DNA of 64,000 bases from Berberis thunbergii. Its lineage: Eukaryota > Streptophyta > Magnoliopsida > Ranunculales > Berberidaceae. The stretch lies in the NCBI GenBank assembly GCA_003290165.1, contig QNQO01000542.1, positions 124,001-188,000 on the forward strand, given 5' to 3'. Made by a program: the position numbers and the translations under genes. Below the pieces are notes generated by a model. The model was not told the DNA's origin, ran no database searches, and worked only from the letters and a program-made list of their open reading frames with translations. Below, piece after piece: positions 36,407-49,168 of this stretch. The stretch's first letter is position 1. Each line of letters begins with the position of its first letter.

Positions 36407-36581
36407 GAGTTGTTCTAGGCGGCGACGAAATCAGGTAGGAAACGGGCGAGGGAGGGGGGTTTGACCCTCATTTCCTTAGAGATTCACACTGACACACATC
36501 TCGAGGGAGATGGACGATCACACCCCCTCCCTTGCCCGTTTCCTTGCTGGTTTCCTCGCCATTTAGAATCACGATTCACGG
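36407..36581. mobile_element. Foldback MITE, Mutator-like
   Basis: Arms ttctaggcggcgacgaaatc and (reversed right end) ttctaaatggcgaggaaacc continue into ggaaacgggc(g/a)agggaggg. The 9-mer tatatggat occurs on both sides (36398-36406 and 36582-36590). Its plan (TTCTA ends, gcgaggga block, internal ctcgag) resembles the foldback at 2182-2330. Confidence 0.6.
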
Positions 36582-36590
36582 TATATGGAT

Positions 36591-38196
36591 AGTTCAATTT
36601 TTTTGAAAAGTCATTGTTTCTTATTACTTGAAAATGAACTCTAACACAAATCTGTGTTATACAAATGTAGTGTGGAAATAATGAAAATGAGTTGTGAGAG
36701 AAGGTAAGGATTTGATATCAGAGTTGTTGGAAGTTTGTAGGGACTAAATGATGGAGATGGTAATAGTATTAGCTGTGAAACATTTTTTTAAAATAGAATT
36801 GTAGGGTTCCACTTTTATAAATAAATGTGATGAACATGGAAGATGCCTCAAGGAAAAATAATTTTAATCTGTGGGACCTAAGCTATGGTGGCAAACATGG
36901 ATAAGACTTGCTTTACTTTTTTTATTTTTTCTCTCTGGCTCCATTCATCAGAGACTGACTTGAACTCAAGAAAATTTGCATTTGCAAACCACTTTATTCA
37001 AGGCTCTGTCGGTTCAAAACAAAAAACTTTGTAGATGATGTAATTGATCGATTGCCACCAAGGGTATCTTTACTCAAATTTCTCTTGGCTTTGTTTGGTT
37101 AAAAGAAAATGGAACTTATTTCCTTTGTTTTGTAGATTTTTGTTGTTTGATTGTTTATTTAGCAGTAGGACAATTCTTCGTAAGACTGTTTTCTCACTAT
37201 TCATGAAAATCCAAGTTTGAGGGGAAGCCTCGAGATCGGTTCATTAAAATGGTTTCAATTTTCATATCTATTTTTTGTGTAACCAAACATACCCTTAAAG
37301 CATAGGAATTGAATTATTTAACGCAAGGAAAATGTGTGTTTCTCACGGCATTTGAATGTCGGCTTCAACCAAATACCTCTCCTACACTTTTTCTCCTCCT
37401 AGTGATGATGGAATACTGAAGATGTTCACAAACTTGGTGTCCTAGAATAATTTTTTTTTATTTGCTCATTATTCATTTCGAAACAAACATATTCTAGGAA
37501 GAATGGTATTATTATCGTCGTGACTTACGAGTGATGTATTGTATTGGACTCAAAATACAAGTAGTATTTGAACAAATATCACACTTCTTCAGCTTGACTA
37601 CCATCCATCCTTCTTGGTTGTTGGTATCGACTTCCAACTAATAGCCTGTTGTTCTTTTTAAGGCAAAATATGTCTAGCAGGGTGAACTCCAGCTTAATTG
37701 AATGTATCAGATATATCACTCTTGTGCGAGAATTAACGGTGAATTGTACAAGGTCACGATCTGATCACAAGTCAAGTATCATTCGCATCAATAAACTCAA
37801 CAAACAGCCCCGGGAACTTGCATTTGCTTGAAACTCTGAATCTCCAACTTATGGCTCAGTTACAATGTTTTGCAAGGGAATGTGGAAATCATAAATTGAT
37901 GGAATGAAATCAGTACTGAGTACAGAACAAAACAAATGTAACAAATGCGAAAGCCTTCTATCCAACTCCCTAATGGTCAACCTGATCTCAGAGTTACAGT
38001 TGAACAACAACACCTTAAGATGGAAAATGGGTTTGCATCCCATGATTTCAATGATACAACAAGGTCCTTCCATCTCAACCTCCTACACAACACAAGCACT
38101 CCAGCCATGGAAAATATACGACCTTCAAATAACACTTGTTCAGTCGGCATTGGCATCATTCCAAATCATTCGGTGAAAACATCATTCAACCAAAGA
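36591..38196. other. Intergenic and PP2A 3' flank
   Basis: No gene recognised. The stretch next to 38197 would be the 3' untranslated region of the minus-strand PP2A subunit gene. Confidence 0.5.
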
Positions 38197-41100
38197 CTAG
38201 CAACTGACAGAGGTGGCTGCTGGTGTTACGAGAACTGCAGTATTACCAGTTACTGGCTGAGTACCAGCAGCGATCTCCACACGCTCCCATATCTCTCTCC
38301 TTTTTTCAGCTTCTGACCTTAGTTTCACTTCTTCCTCTTCAAACTTCCCTTGGCATGATAAGACTAGTTCATTATCCATCTCAGAAAACATTTTCTTCAT
38401 GTTTACAGTCAAGTTGAGAACCGCTTGGTTCCAGTGGCTCCTGGTATTCCTCTCCAGGGCAGGGAAAATCAGAGGTAGGATCACTTGCCGATTTTGCGCT
38501 ATGAGGCTGACAATGTTATCATTGTTCCAGAGGAAGAGTGCCCGCTCAGCAACCTGAACAACAAATCAAACACACAAATACCCAGTTATTTCTCTATTTT
38601 GCTTATTCAATTACTTATCCATGACCTGCCATGGGAGGGGTTGAGGTGCATTCATTATAAGTAACATACAGATACAGTATACTTGAAAAGATTTGTTAGA
38701 CCAATCAGATAATATTTTATTTTGGGGGGAGGTTATAAAGGGGGATAGGTGCATTCTTCAAGACACTGGTTAAAAGCGATTTTACAGAAACCTCCGAGAA
38801 AGGAAGCAACTTCGATGACTACAGACCTACCGTGGAATCAGAGTCTCTACCTAGAAGATCCAAGAGCTATATTGCTACTAGCACATGTGCAGGAGGCAGT
38901 AACTTAAACATCATGTATCCCTAATATGTTCCCCAGTTATTCCCAAAGTAAGTTCTATTTAACATAATTATCAGAAACCCAAGTGCCTAAATAACCCTCG
39001 TGTAGATATTTACTACGCACCTTTTTGCTCAGAGAAACACAAACACGAGTATTGCAATAACCCTGAAAGCTGAAGTTATAAAGAAGCTTATTTTTGTTTC
39101 AGGTGAGTTGAATATGAGCAATCCCAAAATACCCAATATATTCCCCAGACGAAATATGAACTTCTTTGAACCATTTCTGGTTGCAGAAAATGAAAATCAA
39201 TTAATGGCACCACACCAACACCAATAAAATGTAAATATCGTGGGGAATTTTCATCATCTAAATCAGTCTGGAAGGGGCAAAGAATAGCAATTTGCACTAT
39301 GCAAGTTAAAAGCATAATAAATAACTTAAGCACCTATCATTGTCTAATGAATCTCTGAAGCACCACCGCTTCGGGCCGAGGATCTTCCCTAAAGGTTTCT
39401 GGTCAGTAACTGAAACACCTTGCATTCAAATAAATAAATTAAACTATATATATAAACAATATATTCTTCTGTAAGAACTAATGCCTAACAACAGATCCCC
39501 ATTTCCCTTTTCTTATAAGAACTCATTGCGCGCATGCGTGAGAGAGAGAGAGACAGGAACACAACAAAAGATCCAAAAGAACGAGAAAGAAAAGAAAACT
39601 TCTCAAGGAGAGAAGGAGATTGATAGAAGGAAAGCCATCAAGGTCTGGATGGAAACCCCCAAACACTAGTAAAGTAAAAATCATCCATCACTCTAAATCA
39701 TTTACCAACTCAATCACATCATCGAGCACTCTCATCACACACAGTACTACAATCATTTTTCATTGGAAGTAAATGGTGAACGCTGAAACAAATCATAATC
39801 AGTCAGATCCAAATCACTGAGACCTCTAGGTAGGCCCTACATCCACAAAATTCTCAACCTGCCGATAGCTAAGGTCACAACTTTTCAATTGTAACCCGAA
39901 CAGGACGGCTTCATTAAGAAAGTTCACTTTAACCTTCTCAGCCTGAGTTCTGTTCCGACCAGTTCTCTTTCAAATAACTCCCGGCCCAAGAGATTCAGAT
40001 AGGCCCCCAACACCTTTCGGCCCAACAAAAACTCACCTCTTTCATCATGTAAAATAACCCTACGACTGGCACAAACTCCGTTTTAACCAACTATAACTAT
40101 CTACTTCAACTTACAGCTAAACCAAATCCATTGTACATCAACGACCTTTTTGCTACATATCAAAAAGAAAGTAAGACACTTAAAAAAAATAAAAAAATTG
40201 ATAGGTTTAGCAGAAGTTTACAAACCAAAACATAATTGTAACAAATTTGAATAAATTCTCAAAACTCTAAACTAACTAATTACAACTTTTTATTGTGCTT
40301 GTTAAAATAAAAGAAAACATAAACCTAATTCCTAATTTGACTCGAACTCCTAGTTGGGCCTTAACATGGATCGATCTAATTATTAATTAATAATAATAAA
40401 TATGTATAACCCAATATTACATCATTCACCCCCGCTTTGAAAAGCTCGTCCTCAAACTTTGAGGATGATATTTTCGAAAAACAAACGAAAAAACTCGCCC
40501 TCTAACTCTTCTTTTATCATTGTTGTACTACAAACATCAAATAAAAATTTGGCCACCCAACATTGGGTCCAACATGAATCTTCGGCTCAAGGGACATCCA
40601 ACTCAAAAATTAGGGCTGAAAACCGAACCAACGATTCGATTTTTCACCTAAACCGTGAACCGAACCAACTTAAGTCGGTTTTAAAATTTTCAAACCGAAT
40701 CAACCATTAACAAAACCGATCCGAAACCGAACCGATTCTAATTTATTTAAACCGTAACTGAACCGACTAAAATTGAATCAAAACCGAAATAAAACCAAAC
40801 CGACCGACTATTTTAAACATATTGTATTATTTATATATAAAATATATATTATTTATTATATATATTCGGTCGGTTCAGTTTGGTTGGTTAAAATCACATA
40901 GAAATTGAAAACCAAACCAACCACTTTGGTTTTGAATTTTTTAAAACCGAAATCGATCCGAACCGAATTTAAACCGAACCAAACGATTCGGTTTAGATTG
41001 GTTCGATTGGTTTAATCGGTTTGATCGGTTTTTTGTTCAGCCCTATCAAAAATTGAAAGATTTCAAGGGAAATTTTCTACTCAAAATTCACCATAAATTT

Positions 41101-44100
41101 GCACTAAATTGGGTCATATAAACACTTAGTCAAGTTCATCGTACGAGTTTTTCTTATAGTGATCAATAACTTTGAATGAGAATCACTATTTTCAAAAAGA
41201 CATGGTCATGTACAAGGTCATTTTTGTGATGGATAATAACCTAATCTTTATTAGAGGAATACTAAAAAAAGGTATGGTGGTACAAACAAGTGGTTGGGGT
41301 GCAAATAAGCCAACCCAAATTGAGTCTCACGGTTTGACCCTGGTTGATCTTCTTCACGTGAATTGGAAGGAACGGTGCAATGAACCCTGAGACGAACCCA
41401 ACTGTTGTGAGCTTGAGAAGTTGATCGAAAGTGAGTTCCTCAATATTGGGTACAGTGAGGTCTAGCTGGCGAAGACGCAGTTTAACGAGCAGTTGATTGT
41501 TGGGTTGTTTGACGCAACACAATGTTTTGTTTGCCGAGATTGTTGTTGTTCATGGGTCGATTAAGATAAGACTGCTCCTTTTCCGTTATCAAGTTCTTTT
41601 TCACGAAATTTGTCTTTCATATCTCTTCTTCCTCTTGGTGGGATTTTAGGGCTTTCAACCAAAATTTTGTTGATTTCCTGATTTTCAACAAAAAATTTGT
41701 TGAGTTCTTGATTTCGAACAAATCATGGAATTTCGAGTGGCAAATCGCAATTCTCGCTTGAAGACCAGGGGAAATTATGATTGTTCTCTACAACCACCCT
41801 TTCTTGCAAATTTCTTCTATCTTCTAATTTTCTTTAACGTAAAAAATTGCAAAAATTTTGTGATGTGTTTCAGCCTCACAACGCAATGACTTGCGGATAA
41901 CCTATACCCTTCGTACACATCAAACATGGGTGATTTCTCCCAACTATGACTTTTCGCAACATCTTTTCTAAGATTTTACCCACTCTAATACCAAAATTGA
42001 TAGGTTCAACGAAAGCTTATAAACCAAAACTTGATAGACAAAGTTTCATAACTTGAATAAATTCTCAAAACTCCAAACTATTGATTAGAACTTTTATTAT
42101 GCTTATTTAAATAAAAGAAAACCTAAACTTAATTCCTATTTGGACTCGTACTCCTAATTGGGGCTTTAACATGGATCAACCCAATTATTAAATAATAATA
42201 ATAAATACGAATAACTCAATATTACATTAAAAAAAAAAAAGATTTGCTAGTTAGGGCACACTTGGTGATACCTCAGTAAGTTCTATGAACTCGTCAAATT
42301 GAGATCTAGCCAAACCAACATCAAGTTCAAGAAGTTATTCAGGGGCTGCGAAATTTAGATGCTCAGGCCATTGCTGAAATTTGATGGTGTAAAAGCATGA
42401 CTCGAAGGCTGATCAATTTGAGATTATGTAGGATCTGGTGATAGAAGCTTCTTAGGATTATGAATTAGGTTTTCAGCCTTTAGCTTTGGACATAACGAGG
42501 AGAAAGGGTAATAGGAGACTTGAAAAAGAAAGGAGAATGGGCAAGGGTAATGGATGGCAAAATGGAGGGGGGAGATGTATAGTTAACTGCCATAGGAATG
42601 CCTTGAGAAGTAATTAGCATGTGGTTCTTATTCATAATGTCTCGACTCCATTGTACCTGTTCTTCTCTGTGTTCAATGACTTTTACAAATTTGGTATCCT
42701 TTCAATTTTCAAGGAAAAATAAAATCTTATGACCACAGTGAAACAACAAAGAAAATCCTCATATATTTCCAGTGATCTTTTTGCTTCAAATATTTCTCTG
42801 CAGACTAAAACTCATTTATCTCCTACTTAAGTTTACTCGTCAATGAAAATCAGAAACAAAACTTAACTAGGTCGATATATCAAGAGGATTGGACCGCCGA
42901 AAGAACAGCTGGCACAAGGCTCCAGATTCCAGGAACTGATTGCCTGTCTTGCATTTTACCTTTATATTTATTTGAAAAACTTTAGGCCAGTAAGTTTTGC
43001 AATGTTCTCTACAAATCATATCAAATGTCCACCAAATCAAAGGTGCTTTTATTCTTTGGTTTTTTTTTCTAAAGGAAATATCTCAGATAATAAACGCTCT
43101 TAGCAGGAAATGTTCAACAGCATCAAACGATACAAAAACAAAGGAGGCTGACATCACCAAAATTGATTTTGGAAAGAAATGGGACTTCATTAAAGACTCT
43201 CACATTAGATCAGCAACAAAGGTAAATGACTAGATTGTTATAGCATCATCAGATCCAGGATTCTTATTATTTCTACTCCAAGAGTAAATTATCAGATCCA
43301 GCAATCTTATGATGGTAAGACTTAAATGTAGTGCATTACATCTTCTCACATGGACCTCTGCTTACAGAAACATAAAAGGTTTAAATGTTCCTAATCTTCT
43401 TAATCTTATGATGGTAAGACTTAAATGTAGGGCATTACATCCTCTCACAGGGACCTCCACTTACAGAAACATAAAAAGGCTAAATGTTTCTCATCTTCTT
43501 TTCGCGGATGATTGCTTACCAAGATAGTCCTTGACAAATCAAGCATTCTTTCCCATCACATCTAGACATGAAAATCATCTCCGAGTTCAAGTTTTATATT
43601 TTATCCTTTTTAAAATTTATTTTCCTTTCTAGTTTCTACACTCCAAAAGAGAATCGATGAATGCACCTACTGAGAAACCATAGATAAAAATGAATTAAAA
43701 ACTCCATAGCTATGAGAATAAATTCTTCTCTGGAGCAGGTAAAAATTCAATTCAATTCAATTCAACTAACAATGAATCTTCCCTTGCTCGCACCACGAGC
43801 AAACATGCACTACCACAAAATAGATTGACTCAATTAGCAAAAAAGTGTTCCTCCTTGTGGAGAATAACACTGACCGAAAAAACACATACATCTCAAACGA
43901 ATTGGGTTGTGGAAGGTGATGGACTTAACAAAAGCCTTTTAGCACGAACTAATTTCCTTCTAGAACGCAATAAACGTGGGTTAAATGTTTATCCTGTAAA
44001 TACCTAAACAATCATATGTATCCAGTCTTATCAAGCTAACACGCTTATTCCCCACCCTCCCCCCCCCTCCCCCCCCCCTTCTTCCCCGGTAGAAAAAATT

Positions 44101-47100
44101 AATAAAAATAGCTATCCATATCTTCTTCTTTTTTGGATAAACAACATAGTCATCTGTATCTTACGTTGTATCGTATCTGAGCCACATGGATATGTATCTT
44201 TCAATACACTAATCCCCGGATTTATAGTCCTTTCCTTGTCCAAGTGACATGAATGAATGGAGGCTAGGCAAGAGCTCAGATATTTCACAAGTCATATAAC
44301 GATGGAAGTGTTTTTTTCTGGAACTTCTTGTTTGAATCAGTCTTATTTCTTTTATATGCTTAAAATATATTTTATGATATACGATACCTTTCGATATGTG
44401 TATCTCACATTTAAGTTTGAGATATACAATACACATTTTGATAACTATGATAATCAATGGTACAGACCAGTTCAAGCAAAATACCATTTGCGCCTTTACA
44501 GACACTCAATCAAATTGAGTACTAATTCTTGGTTTATCCCAACACTAATCGTGTGCTAATTCTATCCCAGTCTCCAACCACCTCCACTTAATCACATCAA
44601 AGACAAAGTGAAAGCAAATTTTCATTTCTCAACCTTGACATGGAAACTCCACCTTGTTTTCCTAAACATATCCTTGGCACCCTTTACCACATTATCACAG
44701 GAGAATCTGTTGACTTATACACTTGGACCCCATCTCATTATACACTTGGACTACATTTGCATTAGCTTGATCCCAAGCATGTACAAGTTTCCATTCCCAA
44801 AAACTAAAGTGTCCCTTATATTTCCTATGGTTATGTTCTTCTAATCCCATCGCAACTAACGGAACTCTTCAGCACACAAAATTTCGGCCCAACTAAATCT
44901 TTTGCAATTACTGCCCAAAACCATGAAAAAAAAAATCTCAATCCAGGCCATCTGGGAATGCATTCACGTACTATATGTTTGGAAGTACAATGCAACCAAA
45001 AATCACTTCATTTCAATCAACTAAAAGCCTGCAGTGACGGGATTTATCTATGGAACTCCAAAAAGGTGCAATGCAGATATTCACCATTAACTCTTTCTTA
45101 TGCTGGTTACTTAGAAAAATCAAAACAACCATACCTCCTCTAAACCCACCCTTACCACATCAGAACCTTTTAGTTATCCTCAACTGTACCAAATTTTTCT
45201 TACGCTTCTCAATCTGCGAAAATCAATTAAACCAATCAATAAGAATGATGGATCCTCCTTATCTCATGATGCACTTAACATTGACGAAGAGAGTAATGGA
45301 ATCCAAGCGCATCTGGACTGGAGTAAGATGCGCCATTAGTGATTCTAGTGGAAGATGTGTCATAGGCTTCAATAAGTGTATTGGAAACACCACAATAATG
45401 TTACTAGAGGCACTTCTCATCTTGAAGGCTATACACTTACTCTTGGTTCTAACACAAAACATTATTTTTCAAAATATGATTTGCAAGCTGCCTGAGCTTT
45501 CGGTAATAAGGAAATGAAATGATAAAGTGACAGATCTACTAACTAATTAGGACTTGGGAGCTCCAAGAGGCTCAATTTTCAGCGGGTCAAGCTTATGAAA
45601 ATTTCCATGGAAGTGAGTCCAATCGATGATCATCTTGCTTCCATCAAAGTCTCAGGTGATAGCAGTAGGCACCGAATCAAATAACATAACTTCTGTGACC
45701 GTGGTAAATCATCACTCCAACTACCAATTTCCATGCAATAAGAAATCTTTCACCCTGTTTATGATGAGAGACGTGTTTCAAATGATCAGACAATAATGTC
45801 AACTATAAAAGCAAGGAGGGAACCAAAGAGAGAGCAAACTGGAGGCCATGCCGCCATAAGAACTAATTGCGGCAAAATGTTTAGAGCTCCCTAATTTGTA
45901 AGAGGAAACATAGTTTTCTCTTGTGTTCTCCCAAACACAACTTAAGAGGCACGAGAATTTAGTTTAAAAAGTTAAAATACAATTTTTAAAAAAAATAAAA
46001 GAAAAAAAATCAAAAGGGCAAAAAAGGTAACTCCACTCGCAACTTTGATACTAAATGGGAATTTCATAAACAAGTATGATGACAAAAAACATTGATCATA
46101 AAAGTTTAGAACTGAAATGCTACTATAATGATCAACCACCTTAGTCAATAATAATAGTGTGTGTCATAATGATGAAGGTCTTTGACAAAAAGTAAAACGG
46201 CATTGATGACAATCATTATATAAAACATTTGAAAAGTATACTAAATGCTCCTGTAGTATAATTTACCAAAGGAAGGAGTAATGAACGAAAGAAATAAAGG
46301 TAAAAAAGCACAAGTTATAAAGTGGGTTTAATCACAACGCACACACATAGAGACAAAGCTTTACAAGAATTGATAATATGAACATACAAAACAAAAGAAA
46401 CAACAAGAAAGATCAAATAAATCACCTGGAAATGAAAGCTATTGAGACAGCAAGCGATTCGCCGGAATAATGGAATCATAATCTTTTGAAATTCCGCCAT
46501 ACTAGTTGCTTCTAAGACCTCTTCCAATTCGCCCAGGAACATGACCTCCTTCTGACTATTCGTTACTGGCCAATACTTCAATAACCCATTTATCACAGAA
46601 CTAGACAACTTTGGCTCCTTCTCTAGAAACTGTGTTATGCAAAACGACAATTGCTGAATGTAAGAACCTACAGATTTTGGTTTGTGCAGAGGAATCAGAG
46701 CCTTCCACAAGAAGATCTTGTGTTCCTCCTTCAATGGCAATGCAAATCCACTTATCACACTCCCGAAAATTTCCAAAAGCTCAGCTATTCCATTATGCCG
46801 TTCGGTCTCAAAGACAAAACGATAAAAGATGTTACTTACAGCCTTCCGGATGAAAGGTCTGTGAACCATGAATTTTCCATAAACTCTATGCAGAATTGTT
46901 TTCAAGCAGTCTCTTTCTCTCGGATCCTCAGAATCAAAGAGATCAAGCAATCTCAATATAAAGGAATGATCAATGTACTTTTTCGCCACCTTTGCATCAA
47001 GGGAGCTAGAAGTAATAAACCTAAGGAGCAACTCATACACGATTTGCAAATGTGACCAAGCTGGATCAAACATTGGTTCATCATCTTCAGTTTCACCACC

Positions 47101-47580
47101 ACCAGAATTGGATCGATAATTAGGAGGGAAAACACGAAATAAATTAACAGCTGACATTTTACAAATTGCAGCAATCACAGGTTCAGTAAACTTAGCCGAT
47201 CCAGAAGCAACAAACTCTACAAGCTCACTTAAAGTTTGGCGTTTCAGATCTTTCTCTACACCGTTCTTATTCGGATCATTAAAGTCGAACACAACGCAAC
47301 ATAGATTCAACTTACTAACCAACAAATTCTGCTTCTCCGGATTCGCGACATCTTTGAACGACAACAGCGGCTCAATTCCAGCTACAACACTAGCTGGAAA
47401 AACCGCCGAAGACATTCTTTTCACAGAATTCGCTCGGTTAGGCATAATCGTTCCACTGCTTGTGCGTTGGATCCCGTTGCCGGATCCAACCACATTATTG
47501 CTAGAATTACTTCCAGCTGAATCTCCAGAATCCGATTTCGAACTCTTCCGTGGAAGTCTGCTAAGAATTTGTTTAAGCAT
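38197..47580 (-). CDS. B'KAPPA: PP2A B' (B56) regulatory subunit, kappa-like, two exons with 7.9 kb intron
   Basis: Exon 1 (46426-47580) starts at ATG 47578-47580 ([16 protein letters not shown]) and ends HFQ with donor gtgattt. Exon 2 (38197-38553) follows acceptor ttgttcag with [13 protein letters not shown] and ends SVSC then TAG. The frame joins in phase 0 to give 503 residues, the normal length. The B56 HEAT-like core is complete: [63 protein letters not shown] and [13 protein letters not shown] Ser-rich variable N-terminus and the C-terminus [11 protein letters not shown] resemble the B'kappa/theta branch, which steers PP2A to substrates. The first exon could also be read from a TTG nine bases upstream, but the ATG gives the family's usual start. 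No lesion is seen despite a 7.9 kb intron full of transposon debris. Confidence 0.95.
39361..40198. other. PP2A intron, 3' part, no separate feature
   Basis: AT-rich intron sequence; the open frame at 39481-39669 is low-complexity (GA-rich). Confidence 0.4.
40199..42226 (-). mobile_element. TRIM-like non-autonomous LTR retrotransposon in the PP2A intron
   Basis: Two direct repeats, 40199-40421 and 41998-42226, start tgatagg and end aatattaca. Read on the minus strand they are LTRs running TGTAATATTG...CCTATCA. Next to the 5' LTR is a primer-site-like tggtattagagt (reverse of 41982-41993), and the 3' LTR is preceded by a purine tract aaagcgggggtgaatga. The 1.6 kb interior has no coding domain, and a hAT MITE is inserted in it. 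No target duplication is clear. The element is in the same orientation as the host gene. Confidence 0.72.
40611..41045. mobile_element. hAT-type MITE (TAGGGCTGAA ends), nested
   Basis: Ends are tagggctgaaaaccgaacc and its inverted partner ...ttttttgttcagcccta. The 8-mer tcaaaaat is exact on both sides (40603-40610 and 41046-41053). The interior is rich in aaccgaacc and its complement, so the whole 435 bp can fold. It sits in the TRIM-like element's interior. Confidence 0.9.
43302..43540 (+). pseudogene. LINE reverse transcriptase remnant, tandemly duplicated
   Basis: A segment of about 99 bp (aatcttatgatggtaagacttaaatgtag...) is repeated head to tail at about 43302-43400 and 43401-43500. The second copy runs on into [11 protein letters not shown], the FADD catalytic box of non-LTR reverse transcriptases. 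No longer open frame survives. Confidence 0.55.
45240..45517 (+). pseudogene. Plant-type RNase H (LINE) remnant
   Basis: The frame contains [19 protein letters not shown] followed by [15 protein letters not shown]. This matches the RVT_3/RNase H-like segment found at the C-terminus of plant LINE polyproteins. The Glu of the AE motif is shifted to LEA. It lies 1.7 kb after the FADD remnant in the same sense, so both may come from one old insertion. Confidence 0.5.
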
Positions 47581-48123
47581 GGCAGGCAATCTTGTGTAAA
47601 GATCTCTCAGGACATTTATATGTTATATAAGTTCAATAAATATCAACTCAGCTTCTCACTATTAACCATAACTCCAAAGTTCATCTCAAAAACGCTTAAA
47701 AATAAACAAATCTAAACCTAGATCTCGTTCGTATTCACAAAATTTGAAAGATTAAACCCTAGATCTGTGACGTAAACAACAACAGGACAGGACAGGACAG
47801 GAAAGAGATAACAAGTTCGCTCCAAGTTCTCCTAAGCGTCACAAAAATCTTACCGAATGAACTCCGATAGAGAGACAAAGAAGATGAGATTGTAATGAAG
47901 AAAACCTACTTGTTCTTCCGCCTGAATTGACGAAGAAACCCTAGAGAGAGATCTGAATCTGACTGAGGTCGATCTTTCTTTCTTTCAAGACATGTTTTGC
48001 TTGGAAGAAGAGATCAGAGACGAAGTAAAGGAGGAGCGAATGCGAAAGAAGAGGAGGAGTTATTGTTGCTCTTGAGAGGAGGTTTCGAGAAGGAGCTCAT
48101 GATCTGCTCGACCAACTCCACCA

Positions 48124-48131
48124 TTATATAC
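48124..48131 (-). promoter_or_regulatory. TATA box candidate for PP2A B' gene
   Basis: On the minus strand tatataat, about 545 bp before the ATG. The leader could contain an intron: a donor-like cg|gtaagatt is at 47853 on the minus strand, but its acceptor is uncertain. Confidence 0.35.
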
Positions 48132-48580
48132 GAATAAACAGAGAGATTGGAAGACAACAACAACAGGGTTTTTCGATTGGAAACACGAGATGGCATTTGC
48201 AGACAATAAAATAAATATATAAATTACTTTCTTTTTCTTTTTCTTTGTTGGTAGTGGTAATGTATTACGAAATAAGAAAATAATTTTAAAGGAGGGTGAA
48301 GTAAAAATTGAAATGGAAAATGAAAGAGGACTAACGTGCGCTTAGGGTGGTTACTTGCTGGACAGCGGCAGATGATAAGAGATACTAAGTTACGTTTGAG
48401 CACTGCTACAGCTGCTAACCCCTGGCTAAACACCAGGCTAACCCCCCGATGCACTAAAGAATTTTCGGTTACGTTTATTTCAAACGCACCGGAAGGGAAA
48501 GTACAAGTACCGGGAATTTTTTTTATTTTTTTCATCGCTAAAAAAAAGCTAAAATTAATTAAGTCAAGGGGGAAGAAGAA

Positions 48581-49005
48581 TCGAGTAAAGATGGATAAGA
48601 ACAATAAAAGGGTCAATAATTGAAAACAAAAAGGTGTATAAAGTTCAAATAAGTAGTGTTATTTAGCCTCATTTAATACAACTGCACTAGTATTCTTTGA
48701 CATGTCAAACATCTAAACAAATTTCGAGAATCGTGTAAAGATGGACAAGAACAATAAAAGGGTATCAATAATTCGAAACAAAAAGGAGTATAAAGTTCAA
48801 ATAATTAGTGTTATGTAGTCTCATTTAATACAACTGCATTAGTATTCGAGGAGACTACTAAAGATGGACAAGAACAATAAAAGGGTATCAATAATTCGAA
48901 ACAAAAAGGCGTATAAAGTTCAAATAATTAGTGTTATGTAGTCTCATTTAATACAACTGCATTAGTATTCTTTAGGCTCATTTACATGTCAAACATCTAA
49001 ACAAT
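48581..49005. repeat. Three tandem copies of a ~130-bp unit
   Basis: Units start near 48581, 48731 and 48851. Each contains aaagatgga(t/c)aagaacaataaaaggg, then gtataaagttcaaataa, then ctcatttaatacaactgca. Copies 1 and 3 end with an acatgtcaaacatctaaaca block that copy 2 lacks. Confidence 0.85.
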
Positions 49006-49168
49006 TTTTGAACTTTAACATATTTAATGTGTAAATTTGAAGTTGGTCTCTTCTAATATTAATAATAAATGTTTTTGATTTCATTTACAAATAATATTTG
49101 AGTTTGACCCTTTGATATCAGTTAAGTTGACATGTGTCTTGCATGTGAGCATTTCTCAAATACCCCAT

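Noticed and set aside
39481..39669. Open frame with RERETG and KEKKTS runs
   Set aside because: Low-complexity GA-rich intron sequence.
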